Assembly (NCBI GenBank): GCA_001970955.1
Contig: MPUH01000047.1
Span: 1 to 64,000, forward strand
Source: Stentor coeruleus
Lineage: Eukaryota; Ciliophora; Heterotrichea; Heterotrichida; Stentoridae
DNA length: 64,000 bases
Reading direction: 5' to 3'
Shown here: positions 17,971 through 28,541 of the stretch, in pieces
Layout: every line of letters begins with the position of its first letter
How positions within the stretch are numbered: position 1 is the first letter of the stretch
The notes under the pieces: model-generated
The model's database searches: none
What the model was told of the DNA's origin: nothing
Seen by the model: the letters and a program-made list of their open reading frames with translations, nothing else
Translations under genes and position numbers: made by a program

Positions 17971-20900
17971 ATGGAAAGTTGGAATGATTACAGCACCAAC
18001 AAAGAGATGTTTACATACGACGGGACCTTTAAAAAAATCCTCCCAACAGCTGCATCATCGAAAATCATCGGGAGAAAAATAAGCACCTCCCAAGCTCTGA
18101 AAGTGAGCCAACAACAAAAAATAAAACCTAAAGCTATCGAGGTAAATAAAATTACCAAAACTAAACTAAATGAAGGTATTAGATCAGAGTCAATAAGCCC
18201 TTCTCCATTGAAAGCATCAGCAAAAAAATTGAAAGCTAATAAAATTCCTAAAACAAACTTATCATCACCACTTAACATGCTTAGTATAAACAAAGATAAA
18301 TCGAAAAAGAAAGATATAGAGATTAAAACAGATAAACATAAGACTATAAAAAATAAAAAGTTCATTTTTGAGTCACCTTTACATTCAAACAATTTGAAAG
18401 CAGATAATTTAGTTAAGTCAATTGAAGAAAAAAATCCTAATGAAAATAAAAGATCTAAGTCTAAAAAAACTCATAGAAAAAGTGTTCTTGGGAATAAAGA
18501 CAAGGATATAATTCAAGTTAAAATCCCATGTGAAATCAAACATAAGGACAAAATTTCTTCAGCATACAACACCGAAACAATAGAAAGACTTAAAACTGAG
18601 CCTAACCAAATGCAGAGATCACTAAAATCCCGACTAAGCCAGGAACTGCTTAAATCCATCAAATCTCCCGATAAAAAGCTCCAAAAAGATCCTAAAGATC
18701 CCAAAGACCCAAAACCTTTAAAAACCAAAAAATCCGGGACAATTCAAACCTACATCAAAGAGAAAAAGCGAAAACAGTTAATAGAAAAAATAAACAAAAA
18801 AATCGAAGAAGATTTCCGTGAACGGGAACGTATCAGTACCTTAGAACAACTTGAAAAACGGCCAAAATTTCAAAAACCTAAAAAGCCCTTAAAAAAAAAA
18901 CTACTCGACAACGACTATGAAAAATTGAAATCCCAAGCAACCAAACTTAGAAAAAAATACAAAAAAAACTATGATTTAAAGCCTAAAACAATAGATTTAA
19001 AAAACTCAGCATATCAAAGCCATGACAAACTTATGCAATTTTTAAACCCAAAATCCACAAAACAATCTATATTTTCTCGTAGTTCATCTCAAGATTTTTC
19101 ATCAAGTTCAGAATCTTGTGTAAGTGATCTTTGTACAGATCGTGGAGAATGGATAAATTTATTAGAATCTAAATACTCAGGAACTAATAGTCAATTTGTT
19201 GAAGATTTCAAAGCAAGAATGATGAAATCACAAGAAGAATTTGAATATAAATCTAGAGCGAATGAGATATCTGAAGATGAGGAGGATGAAGAAGATGATG
19301 AAGAGAAAATCAAAACTGTTATTGAAATAGAAGACTCATCATCAGAATCATATGATTTTAGAGATCAGAAATTAGAAAGTAAAGATTTGAAATCGAGTCA
19401 TAAAGTTCCCCCTTTAACTTTGTCGTTATTAAAAAGTGAGGGTTTTGATAGTGATATTGATGAAGATGAGGAAGATTCTTATACTGATAGGGATGATTCT
19501 ATTAAAGAGACAAAAATGATGAAAGGATCAAAATTTATAGGTGGGTCTGATGAAGAAGATAGTGAAAATGAAGATTATTTAGATTCGGATTCTGATATTG
19601 GAACACCTTGGATTATTGATAATAAAGGTAGGGAAAAATATGAGAAAAACATGATTGGTAGTGATGAAGAAAGACTTTGTATGAAAAATAAACAAGAAGA
19701 TGATAAGAGGAAGTTGAAATTTTATGGCGAAGATTGCGAATTAGGATATGATGATAGTTTTTTATATAAGATGTCGTTAAATGAACAAAAAGTTAATAGA
19801 GTTGAACATGTTGAGGGGAAAAATATCCGGAATTACGAAAATTTTAGTAGTGGGATTATAGATAAAGGCAAAATTTGTGAAAATGAGGAAGTGAAGGAAA
19901 ATGATAAAGTAAAGCAGGCTATGGATAATAATGATGAGATGAAACCGTTAGAAATGCTAAAACTTCTTATAAAACTTTATGAACCGGAAGACAAAGATGT
20001 TGAGGCTAAAAAGATAACTGAGGAAACAATAGCTCAGAATCAATGTAAAGATGTAGTAGAAAATAAGAAAATAAGTCCTAAGGGGCCGATATTTATTGAA
20101 ACAAAAGGGGTAAATGCTCAAGAAAAGTTATTTTCTAACACAAAAGATCTGATTTCAGGAAATGAAAAGTATCAAGGGTCTAAGAATTTACTAGCTAAAG
20201 GGGATAATGCTAAAGCTAACTTGTATAATTGTTATGAAAAAGATGAGGAGAATAAAAATGAGTTGGGGTTTAATATAGGGAAAATTAAAGAAACAAAATT
20301 GGCACCTGCTACTATAAATGAAAAAGTACAGGGTTCGAAAGGGGAAAATATTGAAACTAAATTTGGACAAGTTGCAGATCAAGGAAAAGATTTTTTTATG
20401 AAATCTGGAAAATTGCAAAATCCTGAAGGAGTTGGAGAATTTAAGAAATTTGACTTGGAAAATCATGATGAAACTAAAGAGTCTAAGAAATTTGCAATTC
20501 AGAGTATTGAGAAAACCTTAGATCCTAAGCAAAATATAAACTTAAACCAGGAAAAAACTCAAGAACCTAAACAAGTTTCGATTGTGAATACTGAAAAATT
20601 TCAAGAGACTAAGCAGGTTCTAATCCCAAGCCCTGAGAAAACTCAAGAGCCTAAGCAAGTTCCAATTCCAAGCCCTGGAAAAACTCAAGAGCCTAAGCAA
20701 GNGCCTAAACAAGTTTCGATTGTGAATACTGAAAAATTTCAAGAGACTAAGCAGGTTCTAATCCCAAGCCCTGAAAAAACTCAAGAGCCTAAGCAAGTTC
20801 CAATTCCAAGCCCTGGAAAAACTCAAGAGCCTAAGCAAGTTCCAATCCCAAACCCTGGAAAAACTCAAGAGCCTAAGCAAGTTCCAATCCTAAGCCCTGG

Positions 20901-23145
20901 AAAAACTCAAGTGCCCAAGCAAGTTTTAATCCCAATTCCTGAAAAAACCCAAGAGCCTTCAAAATCAAAATTAAATTCAGAAAAAGTACCTGACTCCAAA
21001 AATCTTATCTCAAGTCCTAAAAAAAATCAACAACCCAGTCCTCCATCATCCCAAACCTACACCTTAAAACCAAACACAAACTCAATATCTATAGAAAACC
21101 CTACTCAAAAAATCGAAAAATCTCAAGAACTAAAATATCAGAATCTCACAAGCATATCTCCAGTACCTAATTTTTTGCCACCAACTTCCTGTCAAGATTT
21201 AAAAAAAACTCAACTAAACTCAATAGAAAAATCCCAAGAAACCAAAAAACTGCCATTATCCCAAGTCCCAACCATAATAAAACCTCAAAACCAAATACCA
21301 GGCCATATAATCCCCCTCAAGCCAGAACTATCTGAACTGAAAAAAACCCCAACTTCATACACAAAAAACTTCCAAGCATTAAAAATATGTTCTAATCCAT
21401 ACTCCGACGATTCATCAGAATCATTATCGGACTCAAACCCTTTAACTAAACCTTATTATGATAAAAAACCTCAAGAAACCCTAAAACCTCATCCTTATAA
21501 TCCAAATGATATCCCAGAAAAACTAACTCCTAATACTGAAGATCTAAATTCTAAAATCATAACAGAATCTATATTAAAACCTGAAAAAAATGAGCTTCCA
21601 AAACAAAGTCCTCGTGATACTCGTGGGATAAAAGGGATTATTGAAACATACCCAAAAGCTAGTCCAAGACCCTCACCAAGACCTTCACCAAGAATGTCCC
21701 CACGTATGTCCCCAAGGATTGCCCCTGTAAATATAGAAAAAGGATTTTTGCGTTTTAATAGCACTGAAGTCCTCTCGCCTAATACAAAATCAACACCTAT
21801 TATAGCTAAATTCATAGAAAACCCTAAAATTAATGAGAAAATCGAACCTAAAAAGCTAACAGAAAACAAAAATTTACTAAAACTCCCTGAGATTATAAGC
21901 GAAAAGTCTATAGAAAAAAATCAATGTGTAGAAAAAGACAAAAAAAGCAAGTCTATATATTCGTTATTCCCTGAAAATATAGACAAATTCCTAGACTGCC
22001 CTGAAAATGTGGAAAAAATCCTTGAAAATACCCCAAGTTATACAGAAATCAACCCTAAAACAGATAAAAATCTTACAAATATTCTCATATCCCCAAACTC
22101 AGATGATTTCTCAAATAGTTCTATAGACCCAAGCCCTTTAAGTGGTGATGCTATAGCCAAAACTACTGAACTTCTTAACGAAGCTGCGGAAATATTATCA
22201 GCATGTAATAAAAACCCTGAAAAAACATCAAAACCATATGAAAATACTTATAAAACTACAGATGATTCCCCTGATATCATATCAGAAAAAGATGAACCTT
22301 TTAACTTTATTGCCCTTATAGAGCAAAGTCAAGCTAAATATGAAAAACCTAACCAAAAAATAAAGCCAAATCATAATATAAGAGAAATTTCTAATAACAA
22401 TATATATATGGGGGTTAATATTGATGATGCTTTTCCTGAGATTATAAATCAAGAAATATCATGTTTTTTAAAAATAATTCCATTTAAAAATATAGAAAAA
22501 GAAGTTGATTCAAGTATTGAATTCGTTTTAGCTTATTTGGACTCTATGGCTAAAGAACTTAAAGATAATGAAGCTGAGGTACTTGAAGCTATTAATACAC
22601 CAGTGTTTTTAGAACCTGTATCAAAATTAGCTTTGTTACAAGATATGAGTATTGATGTGTTGACTAAATTTCCTACTTTAGAACTTATACTTCCTGTTGA
22701 ACTTTGTTCTGAGTTGAAGATGATGTTTCAGTCATTAGATGTTCCTAGTAGGCAGATTTATTTGCAAATGCTTTTTGATTGTGTTAATGAAGCATTGAAT
22801 TATATTAGACCTTTTGGTATTAATGGAATACCTGACCCGTGGTGTAACAGTCCAAGGATATTATTTGGAGAATCTGAATTAGAAAATGTTTTCAATCGGA
22901 TTATCGCTTACCTAATAAAATGGAGCTCATGTCGTGCTGGGTGCTTCCATAATTTTGAAAGCCAAAACGATGAAGAGCGTCTTCAATCCTTGCGAGAAGA
23001 AAAAATGAGTTCTCTACTTTGCATAGATGTAAGAGATGAAGAACCAAATTGGCTAGTATATGATGAAGAAGAAACTCAAGTGAAAATCATAACAGCAAAC
23101 AAAATCCTTGAAGATCTTCTTAAAGAAACCCTTGACTTTCTTTAA
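17971..23145 (+). CDS. Giant low-complexity protein with DUF4378-like C-terminus
   Basis: A 1724-codon frame including one N codon; about 46 residues near codons 865-910 are probably an assembly duplicate, so the true length is near 1678. Residues 1-~400 are Lys/Ser-rich. Residues ~410-560 are very acidic (DEEDEEDDEE). Residues ~860-1000 repeat a ~14-residue unit built on KTQEPKQVPIPSPG. An SPRPSPRPSPRMSPRMSPR run lies near 1230. The only globular-looking part is the last ~240 residues: helices, then FGESELENVFNRIIAYLIKW and finally EPNWLVYDEEETQVKIITANKILEDLL. That ending resembles DUF4378, found in plant TRM proteins related to CEP350, which recruit microtubule-organising factors. The similarity is suggestive only. 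Most of the rest is probably disordered. Confidence 0.75.
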   Translation: MESWNDYSTNKEMFTYDGTFKKILPTAASSKIIGRKISTSQALKVSQQQKIKPKAIEVNKITKTKLNEGIRSESISPSPLKASAKKLKANKIPKTNLSSPLNMLSINKDKSKKKDIEIKTDKHKTIKNKKFIFESPLHSNNLKADNLVKSIEEKNPNENKRSKSKKTHRKSVLGNKDKDIIQVKIPCEIKHKDKISSAYNTETIERLKTEPNQMQRSLKSRLSQELLKSIKSPDKKLQKDPKDPKDPKPLKTKKSGTIQTYIKEKKRKQLIEKINKKIEEDFRERERISTLEQLEKRPKFQKPKKPLKKKLLDNDYEKLKSQATKLRKKYKKNYDLKPKTIDLKNSAYQSHDKLMQFLNPKSTKQSIFSRSSSQDFSSSSESCVSDLCTDRGEWINLLESKYSGTNSQFVEDFKARMMKSQEEFEYKSRANEISEDEEDEEDDEEKIKTVIEIEDSSSESYDFRDQKLESKDLKSSHKVPPLTLSLLKSEGFDSDIDEDEEDSYTDRDDSIKETKMMKGSKFIGGSDEEDSENEDYLDSDSDIGTPWIIDNKGREKYEKNMIGSDEERLCMKNKQEDDKRKLKFYGEDCELGYDDSFLYKMSLNEQKVNRVEHVEGKNIRNYENFSSGIIDKGKICENEEVKENDKVKQAMDNNDEMKPLEMLKLLIKLYEPEDKDVEAKKITEETIAQNQCKDVVENKKISPKGPIFIETKGVNAQEKLFSNTKDLISGNEKYQGSKNLLAKGDNAKANLYNCYEKDEENKNELGFNIGKIKETKLAPATINEKVQGSKGENIETKFGQVADQGKDFFMKSGKLQNPEGVGEFKKFDLENHDETKESKKFAIQSIEKTLDPKQNINLNQEKTQEPKQVSIVNTEKFQETKQVLIPSPEKTQEPKQVPIPSPGKTQEPKQXPKQVSIVNTEKFQETKQVLIPSPEKTQEPKQVPIPSPGKTQEPKQVPIPNPGKTQEPKQVPILSPGKTQVPKQVLIPIPEKTQEPSKSKLNSEKVPDSKNLISSPKKNQQPSPPSSQTYTLKPNTNSISIENPTQKIEKSQELKYQNLTSISPVPNFLPPTSCQDLKKTQLNSIEKSQETKKLPLSQVPTIIKPQNQIPGHIIPLKPELSELKKTPTSYTKNFQALKICSNPYSDDSSESLSDSNPLTKPYYDKKPQETLKPHPYNPNDIPEKLTPNTEDLNSKIITESILKPEKNELPKQSPRDTRGIKGIIETYPKASPRPSPRPSPRMSPRMSPRIAPVNIEKGFLRFNSTEVLSPNTKSTPIIAKFIENPKINEKIEPKKLTENKNLLKLPEIISEKSIEKNQCVEKDKKSKSIYSLFPENIDKFLDCPENVEKILENTPSYTEINPKTDKNLTNILISPNSDDFSNSSIDPSPLSGDAIAKTTELLNEAAEILSACNKNPEKTSKPYENTYKTTDDSPDIISEKDEPFNFIALIEQSQAKYEKPNQKIKPNHNIREISNNNIYMGVNIDDAFPEIINQEISCFLKIIPFKNIEKEVDSSIEFVLAYLDSMAKELKDNEAEVLEAINTPVFLEPVSKLALLQDMSIDVLTKFPTLELILPVELCSELKMMFQSLDVPSRQIYLQMLFDCVNEALNYIRPFGINGIPDPWCNSPRILFGESELENVFNRIIAYLIKWSSCRAGCFHNFESQNDEERLQSLREEKMSSLLCIDVRDEEPNWLVYDEEETQVKIITANKILEDLLKETLDFL
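20564..20839 (+). repeat. Single-N junction at 20702 with 138-base duplication
   Basis: Bases before the N are repeated after it at an offset of 138 bases with about one difference. It lies in the KTQEPKQVPIPSPG repeat region. The flanks being near-identical across an N indicates unmerged contig ends. 138 is a multiple of three, so the protein stays in frame and the artefact is easily missed. Confidence 0.75.
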
Positions 23146-23399
23146 CCCCAATTAACATAATTGTATAAAAACTATTAAAAATCATGCAAATCTATTAAAG
23201 TTATTGGATTTCATACAAATCCATAAAAATTCATATAGAAATATTTAAAATTCATAAAATTTGCATCACTATGATGATATAAAATAACTTATAAAGGACA
23301 TCCAAAACCATAAAAACCTAAAACTCCCTATAATTCTTCCTATATAACCCATAAAATTCAATTCAAAACCCATCTTAAAAATTATGTTTTACCTATAAT

Positions 23400-24750
23400 T
23401 TAATCATAAAATCTAATTTCTCGTATTTTTCAATAACTCCGTAAGTTTTTGCTTAATTTATCATCAGCTTCACTTATTCTATTTATTTTTTTCTATTATC
23501 TAGAGACTGTTATGGATAGTTTTTAGTATAATTGATGGCTTACTAGGTAGGATTTTCAATCTAGATACTGGGCTATTATTAGCAAATGTATTTTTTATTT
23601 GAAGATGGTGATGAAGAATTGGCTCTATTCGGTGATAATCTAATCTTTTTACTTGAGGAGTTTTTTTACACTTATTAAATTAGAACCTGGTCTTGAAAGG
23701 TTGATAGATTTGGTGGGTCCCTAGATGAATTAATATTTTTGGGATTCTTGTGTTAGGCGATCTTGAAAAAATTCTAGTCGCAGGAATTTTTATGTTGAAT
23801 CTTGCTATTAGGGATGAGTCTTTAAGTTTCCTCGAGCTTTGAAGAAGTGAAAGGTTTTTTTTCCAATCGAAGCACTTTTTTGAGTTTTTTCTCGTTTTGT
23901 CTAAATAAATCTAGCTCCTCACTATAGCTTTCGATGTTTATTTTATAAAATTCCTCTGCCTTCCTGCCAAAATCGTATATATTTCTCATATAAACCAGCA
24001 TCTTTCAATATCCTTCTTCATCTTCACTTTCTGTCTTTGAGCTTTTTCCAACTATTGGGTCAAAAGCAAAACCTTATCATTTATATCATAAATTTGCACT
24101 TTCCCTCAGGTTCTCTTTCTAACTGGACAATGATAAGATCAATATTTTTTTTAACTTGATCAAACTCATCATAATTCTTTTTTTTAAGCTTTTTCACTTC
24201 TCTTGTCCCTTAATGCCATAATTTTCATTTTCCTATTCTAAAAATTTAGACTCTTTAATTAAATTATCATCTTCCACAAATACTTTTCTAGGAGCTTTGG
24301 CTAAAGTTTGATTGTGCTTATATTTTTTAAGCATTTGCTTTAGTTCAATAAAAAATTTTACGATGAATTCAGGGTCAAAGTCTAATTCTTTAAGTTTTTT
24401 AGTTTTTTAGATTTTTAAATTTTTTGTTTTTTCAAAGCCAGAACTCAGTTATTCTATAGTTTTTTCATAGTTTCAATATCAGGAATATTTTCAAAAGATA
24501 AGGGAAGTGGACAATGAATCCTTTCAAAAAAATTATTAAGGTTAATATTAGGAAACACTTTGATAAAAGCTTTGGATTTTGATTAGAACTTGAGTTTAAA
24601 TTTAATAAGCTAGAAGTTCTATGACTACATTTTCACTTGTATTCTCTAATGCGCTTATAAGCATTTTGATAAAACTAAAATTTTTTAGCTTTTGGAAATT
24701 TGAGTTAAGATTTTTATGTAGGAATAAGCAAGACGATCCAGCAGTCAAAT
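23400..24750 (-). pseudogene. Decayed minus-strand coiled-coil gene
   Basis: Reading the minus strand across this gap gives long coding-like blocks split by stops and frame changes. From high to low coordinates: LNNFFERIHCPLPLSFENIP (about 24.5 kb), ELDFDPEFIVKFFIELKQML leading to KAPRKVFVEDDNLIKESKFLE then TAG (24.39-24.24 kb), and, after more stops, MLVYMRNIYDFGRKAEEFYK followed by a charged helix (about 23.98-23.87 kb). Residue composition is that of a real helical protein. All three stop codons occur, and no 15-16 nt intron repairs the breaks I examined. The boundaries are approximate. This is a host gene remnant; no mobile-element signature is seen. Confidence 0.5.
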
Positions 24751-27017
24751 TATGTTGATAAATGTTAGGGCACTAAACTGAAACCTATTAAAGATTGAAG
24801 AGCTCGAACACAGAAAATAAGTGAAAATTACTTTGACTTTAGAAAATAGGTGAATGACCAAGTTTGAGTTCTAAAAGCTAAAAATTAAATATTACAAGAG
24901 TCAGGCTTACATACTAATTAGCTTAAGAGCGAAGAGAAATACTTATTCAAGTTAGCCAAGAAGGTAAATGCCTAGTCAATATCAACAAAGTATCTAAATA
25001 AAAACTTAAACCCAAAATTATCTATGGAATTAAAATCCAAGCTTATCTAGTTTTATATCTATATATGTATTATAATTTTTATATGCTGCATTAAAATATT
25101 CTATAGAAACTCATAATTCATTCCTTTCAAGTATATAAAAACATTATTTTAGTTTGATAAAGCATTCACATATAATTGATATTTTAATGATAAAATGCAT
25201 ATCATTTTTATAAAATAAAACCCCAATTATAAATCTTGATATCATTGAATCATTTTTATAGAAAATTCGCTTATATTCGTAAGATAGCATGCTCTAAGAA
25301 GATCTCAACAATTTAAAATATATAAATCTAAATAATTAGGATTATACTATATTAATTGTTGCAAAGGATTATATTATATTCATCATTATAAAAGAATATA
25401 ATTATATGAAATGATTATGAGATAGTTCTTAAGATAAACTAGCTATACAAATTTTTAGAATGCGTATAGTCTGGTAATATTATTTAAATTTAATTCAAAT
25501 TTATTAATGAACACAATTTTCTATACTTTATAACCAATATGGCACTTCAAAAGTAGTAGTTAAAATGAAAACTTCATTAAAAACTTATTTATAACTATTA
25601 ATTTATAAAACTGTTCTAGTTTATAAAACTACAAATTTTCTATACAATTTTTATAACATTTACTCAGGACATTAAATATTAGAAACTCTGCCTTGAAAAA
25701 ATTATGTATGCAATAAATTACTTTTAATATATAATGCCTTTAATTAAACATAAAGATTTTAATTCACTCCTAGTTAAATGATTTCAAGTATTAATTTCAA
25801 TATAATTTTCTTGTAACTTTAATCTCAAAAATTTAACACTAAAATTCAATGAAATCTTATCTTAAATTATTAAATTTTCCTTGATATCATTAAAAACAGG
25901 AAGTGTACTTACAATTTAAAGAATATTTAGTATATATACAAGAAGAATTAAAAAACAATAATAGGAAAATGAAATAACCGAAATTATAATTAAGAGCATA
26001 AATCAAAGTATAAAAGAAAATGATTCGATTATTTTGAATCTTATTCATCATTTAGAAATAATTTTAATATTTAAAGTCTGATTATTGCCAAACCTAACAT
26101 ACATTTTTATTTTTCTAAAAATTATAACAAATTACTTCAAATAATTAATTATTTATCTTTTATGTAATAATTTTCATAGCATTTAGATGAAAAATTCTCA
26201 TTAGCTTAAAGTATAAAAAAATTATAATAGATATCTTAGAATATATAGTAAAATAATCTAAATATTAAGTCCTTAATATTTAAAGCAAATGTTCATTTTA
26301 CATTTTTATATCAAATTTTTTAAATATCAAAGGAAATTGTCTTATTTGAAAATAGATGCAAGATAGCATAAAACAGATATTGCTTCACTAATATAAAATT
26401 ACAAGAAATCAACGATTTTAATTTTTTTAAATAAAATTAGATGCAAGAGCAGATTTAATATAATCTTATAATAAACAATAAATTATTGTGGAGGGAAGGC
26501 ATACAAATAGAGTTAAAAAAACTGATTAATGGCAAAATAATGATGAAATCGCATTTTTAGGTAAATAAATTATAATAAGCAAATATAAAAAAGAAAATTT
26601 GCTGATAATTTGTCAAATATCTTATAATATATATAATAACTCAAGATTCATGTCTATGCTTATTGTTAGAGTATTCTAAAATAGTGATATTTTCATTAGA
26701 ACCTTTAAATTTCTAGTGAAAACATTCTAAGCTACAAATTGCTAGAATTCCAAAGTTACTTCAAGGCAAAATCCTGCCGTATAATAATTTCCTTTCAGCA
26801 TGCTGGAGTATATATTTTTGATAAATGGGATATAAATATATTATTCANGCTGGAGTATATATTTTTGATAAATGGGATATAAATATATTATTCATCCTTC
26901 ACAAGCTTATTCGAAAATTTTGTTACTTCTTGAATTACTTTATTAATTGGAATTATAAGATAAAAGGCCTTTTACTTATTTCTTCCCAGGCCCTTGAGGC
27001 TAAAAGCCATATAATTA
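24750..27017. other. Extended AT-rich gene-free region
   Basis: About 2.2 kb of very AT-rich sequence, the longest stretch in the window without a frame, RNA gene or clear repeat. One N at 26848 separates two copies of a ~45-base segment starting GCTGGAGTATATATTTTTG. G/C strand asymmetry is weak because G and C are scarce here. Confidence 0.6.
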
Positions 27018-27821
27018 ATGGTCAGGAAAATTTTACGAAAAGCTAAACTTTGGACTCTAAAGGTAAGATTAATTTAGGAAGATTCAATACTAAAGGCAAC
27101 AATAAAGAAGATTGGTATAAAAAATTGGAGATCAGTTTCTCAAGATGTGTCAAAGAAAATCAAAATCGCACGAACTGCAAAACAGTGTCGAGATCGTTGG
27201 CTAAATTACTTGACCAAAGGCATCAAAATCAGTGCTTTTTCGGAAATAGAGATAAAAAAGCTTTATAAGATGCAAAAGATATACGGAAACAGGTGGCTTA
27301 AGATGGCCAAAAGGCTTCCAGGACGTACAGAAAACCAAGTCAAAAACTTTTTTTATGCTATGATAAGAAGAAATATCCGCAAGTTCAATAAAGGTAAGGA
27401 AGAGAGCGAAAAACTAAAGTTTATCTCAATGGACATGCTAAAAAATAATGAAGTAAGAAAACTACTATTATCAAAAAAAGGCTTATCTTCGGCTAAGTTA
27501 AGACAAACTAAGCTTTCCAAAGAAGCTTTGAGCTTTTTAAAATCCCTTAGAAATGATCAAAAAGGAACCAATGAAGAAATTACTAAAAATATATTATCAA
27601 ATAGAGATATATTTAAAGATTTAGATCAATCCGAAGGCAAAGTAGAAATATTAGAAAATTTTGACCAAGTGAATAGTGATAATATTAAAGACAAGCCGAG
27701 CTTCTTGTTTCCAAGTTGTATCCTTCCGATACCTTTAGGACTTTCAGAGTATCTAAAATATGAAATGCCTGAGGTAAAAAATGGTGAAATTTCTGACAGG
27801 TTAATCATGAAAAGCCTATAA
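27018..27821 (+). CDS. R2R3-MYB-type DNA-binding protein, one 15-nt intron
   Basis: Exons 27018-27062 and 27078-27821 encode 262 residues. Residues ~9-60 form a MYB repeat with tryptophans at 12, 32 and 56 (KAKLWTLKED, IKNWRSVSQ, CRDRWLNYL). Residues ~64-115 form the next repeat, with Phe 69, Trp 88 and Phe 106 in the three hydrophobic positions and the recognition-helix-like LPGRTENQVKNFF. Substituting aromatics for Trp is common in MYB repeats. Expected role: sequence-specific nuclear transcription factor. The rest is Lys/Ser-rich with no known domain. The ATG at 27018 is chosen because the 15-nt intron joins it to an otherwise truncated first repeat. Confidence 0.9.
27063..27077 (+). other. 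15-nt intron in MYB gene
   Basis: GTAAGATTAATTTAG, inserted between LWTLK and ED of the first MYB repeat. Removing it restores the canonical repeat. A is present at position 10. Confidence 0.92.
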
Positions 27822-28541
27822 AAAGATAGTATAATCTTTTAAGTATTAGTTAATAGTTTAAATGATTCTCAGATGGAAAAATTAGTTTTTAAAGGATTTT
27901 TTAGAATTTTTCATAATATTATAAGTAGAATTAATTATCTATGAATTTTTATGAAGTCTCTTAAGCCAGTGACAAATCTAATTATAATGTCATGACCTGA
28001 GGCAAAATGATCCTAATTAGTTATTAAAATATACAAATAATTATGATATCAATANTAAGTATTAGTTAATAGTTTAAATGATTCTCAGATGGAAAAATTA
28101 GTTTTTAAAGGATTTTTTAAAAATTTTCATAATATTATAAGCAGAATTAATTATTTGTGAATTTCTATCAAGTCTCTTAAGCCAGTGACAAATCAATTAA
28201 TAATGTCATGACCTGAGGCAAAATGATCCTAATTAGTTATTAAAATATACAAATAATTATGATATCAATGTATAACGCAAGCCTTTCGAAATTATATATA
28301 AAACTTTTGTTAATTTTTTTCTAATCCAAATCAAAATCGTTCATCTCCTTTAATTCTTCACAGTCAGGTAAAAACTAATCCAACCCCTTCTCTCTTCATA
28401 AAAAAATATCATCAGAAATCTAAAACATTAATAATCCTCCTAAATTTTCCAAACTTATTCTTTAACACCCTAATTTCGAAAATTCATTCAAAGTAATACA
28501 AAAAACCTATCCTAAACACTTAAAAACAATAAAATAATTAA
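27822..28541. other. Convergent gap with N junction at 28056 between diverged copies
   Basis: About 215 bases before the N (from TAAGTATTAGTTAATAG) are repeated after it with roughly ten differences, far more than at the other N junctions, so these may be two haplotypes or a true tandem duplicate. The right end is C-rich and carries TAACACCCTAA (28463-28473), an 11-base telomere-like string. No gene is seen. Confidence 0.65.

Noticed and set aside
20564-20945. Long proline repeat array as a wholly biological expansion
   Set aside because: Part of it spans an N junction with a 138-base duplicate, so the apparent copy number is inflated; the remaining units are real.
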